From: Tritrichomonas musculus
Lineage: Eukaryota; Parabasalia; Tritrichomonadida; Tritrichomonadidae
Direction: 5' to 3'
DNA: 64,000 bases
NCBI GenBank assembly: GCA_039105265.1
Contig: JAPFFF010000056.1
Location: forward strand, 62,001-126,000
Shown in pieces: positions 24,960 through 34,369 of this stretch. Every line of letters starts with the position of its first letter. Within the stretch, counting starts at the first letter, position 1. The position numbers and the translations under genes are program-made. Under the pieces are notes generated by a model. The model was given only the letters and a program-made list of their open reading frames with translations, was not told the DNA's origin and did no database searches.

Positions 24960-27900
24960 ATGAGTTCGCGTTATTACTATCAAAAAGATACCAAATCATT
25001 TGTTATTGAACAAATCAGGTATATCAATAATGAACTTCAATTAAAACCTCGCTTGTCAACATCTAAACCTTCTGATTATGATGTTAAACATTTCAAATCA
25101 ATCTTAGAAAACTATCTAACTTCATTCGGTTTTAGAGAACATGAAGGTGATAGAATCAATGATACAACAATATTAGCTTTCGTCAATAGAATGAAGAAAG
25201 AAGCAGAAGAACAAGAAGAAGAGGAGGAAGAGGAACAATTTGAAGAAGAAGAACAAGATGATGAACAAAAACTAAAACAAAAACAAATCGAGGACAACAT
25301 TAAAATTGCTCATGATGCACTCAACAAAGCCCTTCAATTAATTAAATCTGAAAATATATTATTGAGACCATTACCACCAAAGACAAACAAACAACCTCAA
25401 CGATATGAAGATATTCGATTCAACAATGAAAATGCTGAATTAATTGAATACATCAAAAAGTTTGGCTATAAAGGTGTTCATTCAAAACATGATTCATATT
25501 TCATAATCAATGAACCTGAAAACTTTGATGAAGCCGTCGAAGCATGCAGTCATTTCATTGACCAATTCCCAAATGATAGTGAAAAGGTTGAACGATTAGA
25601 TGAAGACAGTAAAGAACCAATCAAAATATATTACAAAAACGGAGTTTCATCAATTGAAGACATCAATGAATATTTAACTGAGACAGTGTTTAAACAAGAA
25701 GTGAAACCGTTCAAAATATATTTTCAATTGACAGGCATATTTGAGATACCGCCCAAGAATGAAAACGAAAGATATACGTATGAAGCAAGTGAAATCAAAT
25801 GGAAGAACTATAAATCATCAATTCCGATAATAGTTAGAGAGAGTAAAGATATTGATAAAGTTAAACTGTATGTTGAATCAAAAATACATGAATATGAAAC
25901 CACTACTTCAAACATCAAATTGTGTATTGTTTGGTCAGTATCGTTTACAATTTCACGAGTCGTTAAGATAACGGGTAAGATTGATGAAGTTTCAGAATTG
26001 TTTGGCAAAAATAAATATATCATTATTGATAACGTTGATGATTGTTTGTGTTGGTATCGATTTCTTGCTTGTTGTTTGAATAAAGAATTAATGAAAAGAC
26101 CTTTTACAATCTCAGACCGAACAGCAGCAGCAAAGAAAATATTATGTGATGAACACGGTTTGAGCTATACAAAGAAACCTTCAAAAGCAGCAAAGCAATT
26201 CATCAACTCGTTTAAAGGTATCACGATTGAAGAAATGAAAGAATCAGCCAAGAAGCATAACATCAATGTCAACATTTATGAATACAACCAAACTGAAACA
26301 GATAAAAAAGGCTTTTTCGATTTACAAGACCAATGGCATAACACTGACGATAACAATAAAACGTTTTCAGCCCTGTTGTATTCAAAGGATAAGATACTTC
26401 ACATAATGTACATCATCAACGCTGAAGCATTAACAAATATTCATATTTGTCCTCATTGTGGTTCATACATTCACAAAGGAAATCACAATATTGACAGATT
26501 CAACAGACATGTAGATAAATGTGATGGCAAATTCAAAAAGGATTTCATACCTTCACGAGAAGCTTTACCATATTGTCCACACATTTTAAACAATCCTGTT
26601 TATTTGTATTGTCTTTCATATGAACTTGAATGGAAGCCAACAATTCATTATATCACTTATGATTTTGAAACAATGGAACAAAAGATTGAAAAGAAAGTCA
26701 GTGATAAATCAGTTATCAATTCTCGATTGATTCCTTTGAGTGTTTCATCATGTGTGAAGCTTGATAAAGGATTGATAACAAAGAACTTTGATATAAGAAC
26801 AAATGACTTCATTGCCAAATGGATTGACTGGTTATTTGTTGCTGGCTGTGATGTGTATGCTGATAAGTTGAATCATTTAAAATCATTCATTAAAGATAAA
26901 TCGGAAGAAGAACTCAATAAAATAGATTCATCATTGAAAACAATAACAGTATTCGGTTTTAATTCATCACGATTTGATTCAAACTTATTCAAAGAGCAAT
27001 TGATTAAAAATCATTGGTCAATCGATAGCGGAATGATTGGAACTGCTACATCATTGAAACAATTCATATTGAAGTCATCAAAGTACCCTATTCGATTGAG
27101 GTTCATTGACGCACAAGCATTTGTTGCTGGAGGAACACTCAAACAGTTTGGAATCGATTTTGGCGGTATATCTAACAGTTCGAAAGGTGTCTTTCCTTAT
27201 GAAGCAATCAACAGTGAAAATTATAATGAAGTGTTGTCAAAGAGTGAACCATTTGAATATGAAGACTTTTACAGTTATCTCAATCAAAAGAATCCTTTAA
27301 CAAAAGCTGATTATGAAGAGTATTTGATTGATTCAAAGAGGTTTGCAACACGTTGGGATTATTTGTTATCATACAATGACAATGATGTTGAAATGATGAT
27401 TAAACCTATTGACAACCTTATTCAAATGAATGCTGAATATAAAGTTGATTTGATTAGCAATCTTTCGTTATCAAAGAATGCTTCATGTATCAAATATGCT
27501 CTTGCTTACAAAGATTTCAACCCGAAGAACGACTATGAAATCATCAACAAGATGAATACATTCAAACCAACAATGAAATGGTGGTTAAATAAATGTGATA
27601 ATTATCGAAAGCAAGACATGAAACATAATTTTTGCTCGCAAAAAGGCGATTCATCGCTTCAATCAAATCAAAATCAACGAGATATTTCAAAATGTGTTAG
27701 TGAAAAGGATTTCGAAGCATTCATGAAATTGTATGAATCAAATGAAACAGGTAAATGTCATTTATGTGGTGAACACTTTACTTACAACAACAAACCGACA
27801 CTTGACAGAATAGATAACAACAAAGGACATCAGATTGATAACTGTTTACTTGCTTGTGCTGAATGTAATCGTTTACGACAACGTGATGACGACAAGATAA

Positions 27901-29531
27901 CAAGAACCAAAATACAATTGAAAAAATTCTGCAAGCTCCATCACCTGCCAACACTCATAACTGATGAAAAAGAATACTACAATTTGAGAGAGAACATAAC
28001 GGGAGGATTATCAAATGTACTTCATCGTGTGAACATCAGAGGTCAAACATTAATCAATAAACTCAAATATGATGCCGTTAATGACAGAATCATTAGCTAT
28101 GACACTTCAAACACAGTCTCTCACGTTGCTGGTATTGATTTCAATTCATTGTATCCTTCATCATTCAGTTCAGTAAAACATTCATTTAATCCTTATCACG
28201 GAGGAATCATGTACATGCCTGGCTCATTTATAAAACGATTTGATGTTTATGATGAAGATGGAAACAAGAATGAAAAGGTATTCAATGCTGCAATGAATAT
28301 CATTCAATCAAAGAAACGATTTGATGCAAACCCTGAGTTTATATTCAAAGCTGAAGTCAAATTAAGATGCCCAAAGAATAAAATCAATGATTTGATTAAC
28401 TTTCCTCCTGTGTTTAGAAATATCAATATAATGAATGATGAACAAACGATTGGAAGCTATATGTACAAATATATGAAAGACAATAAACTGAATTCAGCAG
28501 ATAAAGAAACAAGAAAGCTGACAATGTTGCTTGATACATGCGGTACATTTATGACGTTCTCGAACTATTATTTATGGTTTTTAATCGACCACGGACTTAT
28601 AGTTGATGACATTAAGAGCTTAAGTTTATACGAGGCACATGACGGTTTTAATCAATTTGTTTGTGAGTTTATGAAGAAGCGTCAAGATATATTGTCAGGA
28701 AAGGCACACGGGAACGAAAAGTTTTACAAGATTAGTATGAACGGATCTTACGGATATGACGGAATGAATTCAGAGAACTTTAATAAAGTCAGAATTGTTG
28801 ATAAAAATAAAGCCTTTCAATTGATAGCATCCGATACTTATCGCAATGGATGTAAATTGTCAAATGATTGTTATTTGATACAATCACAACCTCATTCATT
28901 CAAATGTAATACATGTCTTCAGGAATCATTTTGGACATTAGACAATGCGAAATACTGGTATTTGACTTTCCTTTATGACTTTCTATACAAATGCATTGAC
29001 ATGAATAAAATTCATTTCAACTCGGTCGATACAGACAGTCTGTACATGTCAATCGCTGGTGATATGAATAAACCGATTGACCAGTTGTTTGATTACGTCA
29101 TCAAAGACAAATCATTTTATGACAAACACATTTATAGCTTCATGCCAAACCCTGCAATCAATGATGTATATGATGAGAAAAAGATTCTCGGATGCTGTGT
29201 AGAAAAGTTCGGAGCAAATCAAATTGCTTTGTGCGCTAAGTGTTATACGATTTGGTCAGATGACAAAACAATTTCATTAAAGCTCAAAGGTGTTTCATTG
29301 AAGAAGAACAACATCAAATCAAGTGATTACAAAAATGTCATTGAAAAGCAATCAGTAATGAAAGGAAAGAATATAAACCTTCAATTAAATTCACAACTGA
29401 TGAGTAAAATAACTGTAATCAAAAATGCTTTAACAGCAGCACATTCAAAAATGTTGGTATTATCAAATCATTGTTGTTGTCCTTATGTCAATGGTTTCAC
29501 TGCAAAGGATTATTTCATTGAGAATCATTAA
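24960..29531 (+). CDS. Protein-primed family B DNA polymerase with embedded HNH-like module
   Basis: 1523 aa. The N-terminal region has an acidic Glu-rich stretch (about residues 75-105) and a Cys-centred motif DDCLCWYRFLACC (about 359) like the protease-like region of other Polinton polymerases. A zinc-finger-like CPHCGSYIHKG...HVDKC follows at about 497. Exonuclease motifs are YDFETME (566), FGFNSSRFDSN (664) and YNDNDVEMM (804). At 931-975 is an HNH-like unit: CHLCGEHF, LDRIDNNKGH, CLLACAECNRLR. Palm motifs are DFNSLYPSS (1059), NGSYGYDG (1260) and VDTDSLYM (1355). It replicates the element. The stop overlaps TAAA. Confidence 0.93.
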   Translation: MSSRYYYQKDTKSFVIEQIRYINNELQLKPRLSTSKPSDYDVKHFKSILENYLTSFGFREHEGDRINDTTILAFVNRMKKEAEEQEEEEEEEQFEEEEQDDEQKLKQKQIEDNIKIAHDALNKALQLIKSENILLRPLPPKTNKQPQRYEDIRFNNENAELIEYIKKFGYKGVHSKHDSYFIINEPENFDEAVEACSHFIDQFPNDSEKVERLDEDSKEPIKIYYKNGVSSIEDINEYLTETVFKQEVKPFKIYFQLTGIFEIPPKNENERYTYEASEIKWKNYKSSIPIIVRESKDIDKVKLYVESKIHEYETTTSNIKLCIVWSVSFTISRVVKITGKIDEVSELFGKNKYIIIDNVDDCLCWYRFLACCLNKELMKRPFTISDRTAAAKKILCDEHGLSYTKKPSKAAKQFINSFKGITIEEMKESAKKHNINVNIYEYNQTETDKKGFFDLQDQWHNTDDNNKTFSALLYSKDKILHIMYIINAEALTNIHICPHCGSYIHKGNHNIDRFNRHVDKCDGKFKKDFIPSREALPYCPHILNNPVYLYCLSYELEWKPTIHYITYDFETMEQKIEKKVSDKSVINSRLIPLSVSSCVKLDKGLITKNFDIRTNDFIAKWIDWLFVAGCDVYADKLNHLKSFIKDKSEEELNKIDSSLKTITVFGFNSSRFDSNLFKEQLIKNHWSIDSGMIGTATSLKQFILKSSKYPIRLRFIDAQAFVAGGTLKQFGIDFGGISNSSKGVFPYEAINSENYNEVLSKSEPFEYEDFYSYLNQKNPLTKADYEEYLIDSKRFATRWDYLLSYNDNDVEMMIKPIDNLIQMNAEYKVDLISNLSLSKNASCIKYALAYKDFNPKNDYEIINKMNTFKPTMKWWLNKCDNYRKQDMKHNFCSQKGDSSLQSNQNQRDISKCVSEKDFEAFMKLYESNETGKCHLCGEHFTYNNKPTLDRIDNNKGHQIDNCLLACAECNRLRQRDDDKITRTKIQLKKFCKLHHLPTLITDEKEYYNLRENITGGLSNVLHRVNIRGQTLINKLKYDAVNDRIISYDTSNTVSHVAGIDFNSLYPSSFSSVKHSFNPYHGGIMYMPGSFIKRFDVYDEDGNKNEKVFNAAMNIIQSKKRFDANPEFIFKAEVKLRCPKNKINDLINFPPVFRNINIMNDEQTIGSYMYKYMKDNKLNSADKETRKLTMLLDTCGTFMTFSNYYLWFLIDHGLIVDDIKSLSLYEAHDGFNQFVCEFMKKRQDILSGKAHGNEKFYKISMNGSYGYDGMNSENFNKVRIVDKNKAFQLIASDTYRNGCKLSNDCYLIQSQPHSFKCNTCLQESFWTLDNAKYWYLTFLYDFLYKCIDMNKIHFNSVDTDSLYMSIAGDMNKPIDQLFDYVIKDKSFYDKHIYSFMPNPAINDVYDEKKILGCCVEKFGANQIALCAKCYTIWSDDKTISLKLKGVSLKKNNIKSSDYKNVIEKQSVMKGKNINLQLNSQLMSKITVIKNALTAAHSKMLVLSNHCCCPYVNGFTAKDYFIENH

Positions 29532-29688
29532 ACCAATTGGCGAGAAGCAGAAAAATGCCTCTTGAAAATGCAACCCTCGGTATTCCGAGCCTAGAAAAAT
29601 TATTAATGGAAATGCATCGGGTAGAATTCCGACCGATGAAATGCAGGCATGCAATATTGCACTCCTGGGAAATCATTAATGAAAATCA
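29532..29688. ncRNA. Structured block after the polymerase, candidate RNA
   Basis: No open frame. Four hairpins follow one another: 29542-29549 with 29556-29563; CTCGG-TATT-CCGAG at 29576-29589; CATCGG/CCGATG at 29615-29638; and CAGG/CCTG at 29644-29667 enclosing the palindrome TGCAATATTGCA. The density of stems is unusual for this AT-rich DNA. It has no counterpart after the polymerase of A. It might be a self-cleaving or intron-derived RNA or a 3' UTR structure; I cannot assign a class. Confidence 0.3.
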
Positions 29689-29698
29689 TTTATTTTTG
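29689..29698 (+). promoter_or_regulatory. TTTATTTTTG upstream of KilA-N gene
   Basis: The decamer is found 44 bp before the KilA-N ATG, with a second related TTTATTTTTAAA about 20 bp before the start. Confidence 0.4.
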
Positions 29699-29742
29699 AT
29701 TTGATTTATTTTTAAATCAATTTTTTATCAGCAATTCAAACA

Positions 29743-30507
29743 ATGAGCACACCAACAACAAACGCAGCCACAAACACAAACGCCACAACTCAACCAATCA
29801 ATAATGATTATGAATATATTCAATACAATCAACGCTTGAGAATCATTCATTCAATCAAAGATGATATGTATCAAATGAATTCAATCATAACAGCTTGTCA
29901 ATCAAATAAATTATGTAAAGACTGGTTCAGAAACCAATCTACAATTGATATTATTGATGAATTATCGACTGGGGAAAATCTCCCACTCGAAAAATTATAT
30001 GAAAAACGAGATGATTTACCAAATGGAATAAGAGGCTTTTATGTTCATCGATTGCTTGTCAATCATGTTGCTATGTGGGCTTCACCTCGTTATTCAATAT
30101 ATATCATGAAGCTTCTTGATTCACATTTTGAACATGAACGACAACAATTGGTTGAAGAATTGCATCAAAAGAAACCACGTCTCGTACCATCCAACAAAGA
30201 ACACAATTACAAGTATTTGATTTGGAAAGAAACCAATGATGCTGAAAACACAATTCTTCATCTTGTGAGAAGAAACAAACGAACATTCAGAGCTGTATCA
30301 ACTCATAACAATGATAATGATAGATTTATATTCAAAGATAATTTACCTATAGCAATGAGTCCGAACGAAGACATTAAAGAACTTGTCAAGAACAACTTCC
30401 CTCGTAATGATTATACCATCAATGGTTGCAACATTATAATAAAGAATGAACGGCTGGAACAATTACACACACTCATTGATGAATATTTCAATCAATTTCA
30501 ATCATGA
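29743..30507 (+). CDS. KilA-N domain protein, Polinton cargo
   Basis: 254 aa with a Thr/Asn-rich leader, then a KilA-N domain centred on residues about 95-125 (GFYVHRLLVNHVAMWASPRY), the most conserved stretch of this DNA-binding fold. The C-terminal half has charged segments (KYLIWKETNDAENTILHLV) reminiscent of the DUF3627/T5orf172-type tails that follow KilA-N in large DNA viruses. It sits where A carries the HNH nuclease. The role is probably DNA binding or regulation; none is shown. Confidence 0.75.
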   Translation: MSTPTTNAATNTNATTQPINNDYEYIQYNQRLRIIHSIKDDMYQMNSIITACQSNKLCKDWFRNQSTIDIIDELSTGENLPLEKLYEKRDDLPNGIRGFYVHRLLVNHVAMWASPRYSIYIMKLLDSHFEHERQQLVEELHQKKPRLVPSNKEHNYKYLIWKETNDAENTILHLVRRNKRTFRAVSTHNNDNDRFIFKDNLPIAMSPNEDIKELVKNNFPRNDYTINGCNIIIKNERLEQLHTLIDEYFNQFQS

Positions 30508-30594
30508 ATGAATAAAAACAAATGACACATTTATATGTTTTTATTTTTGCGCTCCACTGATTGAACAAAAAAATATAGAACTTCGGGGCAAAAA

Positions 30595-30733
30595 CCCACA
30601 AAGAACCGTCATTCAGTGTTATTATTAAAGTAATATGTATAAAGATTATTAATGTAAAGAGTACGGTGTATTTTGACGGTTCTTTGTGGGAACACGTTAA
30701 AGTGTTTTTAGTTTTTTGACGGTTCTTTGTGGG
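30595..30733. repeat. 17-bp iterons TGACGGTTCTTTGTGGG (three copies)
   Basis: Perfect copies lie at 30674-30690 and 30717-30733 in direct orientation 43 bp apart, and at 30595-30611 in inverted orientation. I saw the motif nowhere else in the window. The pattern suggests a protein-binding site, an origin or regulatory element, or tracks of a small insertion. Confidence 0.75.
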
Positions 30734-30882
30734 AAACCATTTATAATAGTTTTTTTTCATGAATTGTTTTAATGTATACGGGTTGTACATTCTGCCTCTC
30801 TTATATTATTATCTTTCGAATCCAGCGGTTGCTTTCTACATTTTCTAGGATAATATATAAAATAATACAGAAAAGTGTCATG

Positions 30883-30960
30883 TATGTGAATCGAACCTAC
30901 CACCTTTACAAGGTCTCTGTAGACGCAATACCCATCATGCCATATCATTGCCGTATAATA
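30883..30960 (-). other. Degenerate tRNA-like sequence
   Basis: On the minus strand there is a B-box-like GGTTCGATTC (30888-30897), an A-box-like TGGCATGATGGG (30931-30942) with a plausible D stem GCA/TGC, and a TTGTAAA loop closed by ACC/GGT. I cannot form a good acceptor or T stem, so this is at most a decayed tRNA or a chance match. Confidence 0.2.
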
Positions 30961-31148
30961 ATAGTTTTCATTTACAGATTTATATTTAAATGGTTATATA
31001 CTATATTGGTTTACACATTTATAGCAATATTAGCGAAAAATTTTTCGAGAACTTTTTGAATGAAAAATTCTTCTTTGACCAGATATGTATTGAAATCATG
31101 AATTAATAAATAAATGAACAAAAATAAAATGAAAATCAATCAATTGAT

Positions 31149-34100
31149 TTACTCTTTGAATACAGCTAATGTTCTTTCATCAATGATACTTGTAATGATT
31201 CCAACAGTCATGCGTTTTATTTTTGATGTTATTGCTGTCTCTCCTGAAAGAACTTTCAGCTTATTGTCTTCATTATCGATAAACACCTCATCCCCGATTG
31301 AATAACATGATGAATCATTAACTTTGCAAATGTAATCGCCATGACTTGCGAATGTGATACATTTATTTTTGTCATCGATTCTCACACATATACCGACATA
31401 CTCCTTCCATGTTCCTGATGTTTTGACACTACAAATACAATCAGTTGTATCATCTGCTGTTGATGGTTTCCATTCATCACCAACATGTTTGTAAACCTTA
31501 CCTGTCATATACACAGGAGAACCAACAACGAAATCACTAACAGAGTTCATTGATGATTCAATCGGCGAGTAATGTGTGATTGTTGTGTTTGATTGTGCAC
31601 CGTAAATAGCAGCCTTATATTTTGCTAAATAACCTCGGGACATGATGCATCTTGAATATATTTGTTTAGCATCTAATAATTCCTGAGTAGTTGTCCAAGA
31701 ATATCCGCCTATTGGGAAATTATATGTCAGGGGTCTTCCTGATGCTATATCAACAGTGTCTTCATAATAGAATGGGAATTTGAAATTGTCGAAATACACA
31801 GTTCTTTGATGTAATACAAGAACAATGTTATGAGGATTTCCAGTTGTATCATAGAATAATATTCTTATTTCCAAACATAGCGCATAATCACCTACTATGT
31901 ATTCCAGTTTAATTACCTTATCTTCAAGTTTTAGATAATGAATTGATATTTCACCGCCCTCTGTAATCGGTCCGCAATCAATAGCACATTTTTTTATTAG
32001 TTGTTCTTCTGTTATGACGTTTGACTTCAGTGCAAAGTTATCATTCACATATTTCACCGAAGTAATCATATCATCATTCACAGGTCGGATGCTGATTAAT
32101 GTGATAGATGCATCATAAATATTGGTTAGTGTATCATCCTCAGCTCTCAATGAAACGATATGGGTATTATAATTAATATTTATTAATTCATTGCTTGTTG
32201 ATTTGTAAATCATATTCAAACTTTTATATAAACTGTATTCGTATTCAACTTCTTCATATGATGCATCATCAGCATTTCGTTTGAATTTGACGATAATATT
32301 TTTGGTTGTGAATACTCTTCTTATATCATCATCAGGAACTACACAACCACTTTCATTCTGTGTACATTGAATTGTGATTTGTTCTGGATTTTCATCAACA
32401 ACATTTGCAGTTTTAATAAATGGTGATTCGATTTGTGCTTTAATGACGTTGATTAACCATTGAGTATTGCCACTTGAATTACACAACATAAATTCGCCAC
32501 GGTCATACCATACAATAGATAATCCATTATCTAACATCATTCTATACCCTCTCATATATTTTTCATAAGGCTTGAATATCAAATCAAAATGTTGAATATT
32601 GTTAATGTAATCCTTGTTAGAACCCCAATTAACATCAAATATCACATGTATATCGGTTTCTGGTAAGTATGGTTTTACAAATATATAATCACGAACGGGA
32701 TTCGGATATTCAATATTCAATTCAGTTCCGTATAATGCAGTATTCAATGCAGATTCATTAACCAAATCAGATGGAATTGTTGGTATATCTGTTTTCAATG
32801 CATACTTATCTAATTCATAAGCTAATTCATCTTCATCAACAAACTTCTCATCAGCTTGTGCACTAGTATAATACGGTGTCAAGTCAACTGGTTCTGGTAT
32901 ATCCGTCTTCAAAGCATAATTGTTTCGACACATATCTAGCTGAATAAATGTTTCTGTTTGTTGGTTCGATAGTTTTGGTAATTGAACACGATAAAACTTC
33001 TGGTGTATCGCCAGTTCCTGGATTGATTAATTCATGGCTGTCATACAAAAACCAAATACTTGAATCACTTCCTTCGATACGCATTATCTGAGAGGGTTGT
33101 TCGTCATCATCGTCATTGTACGAATAGTCTACATGAACATAATGACCCGTATAAAAACTGTTTGATGAAACAATATCCAACCCGTATTGCTCAATCAGTG
33201 TATGATATGGGTCGTAATCCAAATCAGGGATTGTATTATTGACGATTTCGAATTGAATAGTTGTTTGACCCTCAATAATCTCTGGGATTTCACTCTTCAT
33301 TACATATTTTCCTTCTGCGACTGTTTTCGTTTCATACTTATCTAATTCATAAGCCAATTCATCCTCATCGACGAACTTCTCATCAGCTTGTGCACTAGTA
33401 TAATACGGTGTCAAGTCAACAGGTTCTGGTATATCACTCTTCAATGCTAATCTTTCTTCTGTTTCTGCTAATGTTATTGTTATTGGAAGGTATTGATATC
33501 TATCATAAATTGCTCCACTAACTTCATCCCACACTAATTCAAAATACTCACCTTCACTATCAAATCCTTCAGCTTCATGTTGTTTAACGTTATATTCATC
33601 ATCAGCATATAAATCATTTGTCTTAAATCTGATATCAAAATGGAATATATTACCACTAGTGTCTAATTTATAACCAACCAAATGTGTACCTTCTTTGAAT
33701 GGTAAAACGTGAGATGTATCCATTCCGTTTTCTTCATATTCTTCTGGTATTGGACCTATATTAGGAAGCTTATATGTCTTAGTATCAATTGTGTATTGAG
33801 TTGATACATTCAAATTATCTCTCGTGATGTAATTCTTCAAATCATCTTTTGGAACATATCGTTCGGCACAAGAATCCAAAGCCGCTTGAAGACCTTCATT
33901 AGCTGCCATACTTGTTAAACACATTGATGCTTTAGCTGATAATGGTTTAACATCATCAGCCATCAATTTCTGGAAAACTTCTTCTGATAATTGTTCCTTT
34001 GGGTTCAATTGCAACTCACTATTTTTGAGTACTTCTGGTATATCACTCTTCAGTGCATATCCTTTTAATGCTTCATTTATTTTTGTCGTCAATGATTCTT

Positions 34101-34347
34101 CATTAATCAAGTCATCAGGTATATCAGTTGATAAAGCGTAATTGTTGATAACATAATCACGCAATCCGTTAACAGCTTCATTCAATTGTTCCTCTGTGAT
34201 TCCATTACCGTTTGGAATCCCTACGTTTCCATTCGATGAATCACCTTTGATAACATAATTATCGACATATCTTTTAATGTATTCGTTAATCAATCCGTCA
34301 ATGGTATTTGTTTTTGTTATGTGTCCGCTCTGCTCAATCGTAAACAT
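31149..34347 (-). pseudogene. Fiber-like gene of Polinton C (broken)
   Basis: Homolog of the fiber at 3399-6554, with the same N-terminal anchor (MFTIEQSGHITK), shaft repeats of the YYTSAQADEKFVDEDELAY type and conserved C-terminal domain. The distal domain before the C-terminus is unrelated to those in A and E (it contains YALCLEIRILFYDTTGNPHN). The gene is broken, about once. Its start faces the 853-aa gene across 22 bp. Confidence 0.8.
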
Positions 34348-34369
34348 TCAATTTATTAGAAACTAAACA

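Larger units (their letters stand above)
30508..31148. other. 641-bp spacer with three iterons and a tRNA-like stretch
   Basis: I see no convincing gene. The spacer holds three copies of a 17-bp sequence (30595-30611 inverted; 30674-30690; 30717-30733) and, at 30883-30960 on the minus strand, a degenerate tRNA-like sequence. Frames here are short and lack conservation. Confidence 0.5.

Noticed and set aside
29532-29688. Group I intron at the end of the polymerase gene
   Set aside because: Some stems recall one, but I cannot place the conserved core elements or show that it splits a gene; kept only as an unassigned structured block.
30772-31059. 95-codon frame in the spacer of C
   Set aside because: Hydrophobic AT-rich translation, no homolog in A or E, and it runs over the tRNA-like stretch; chance frame.
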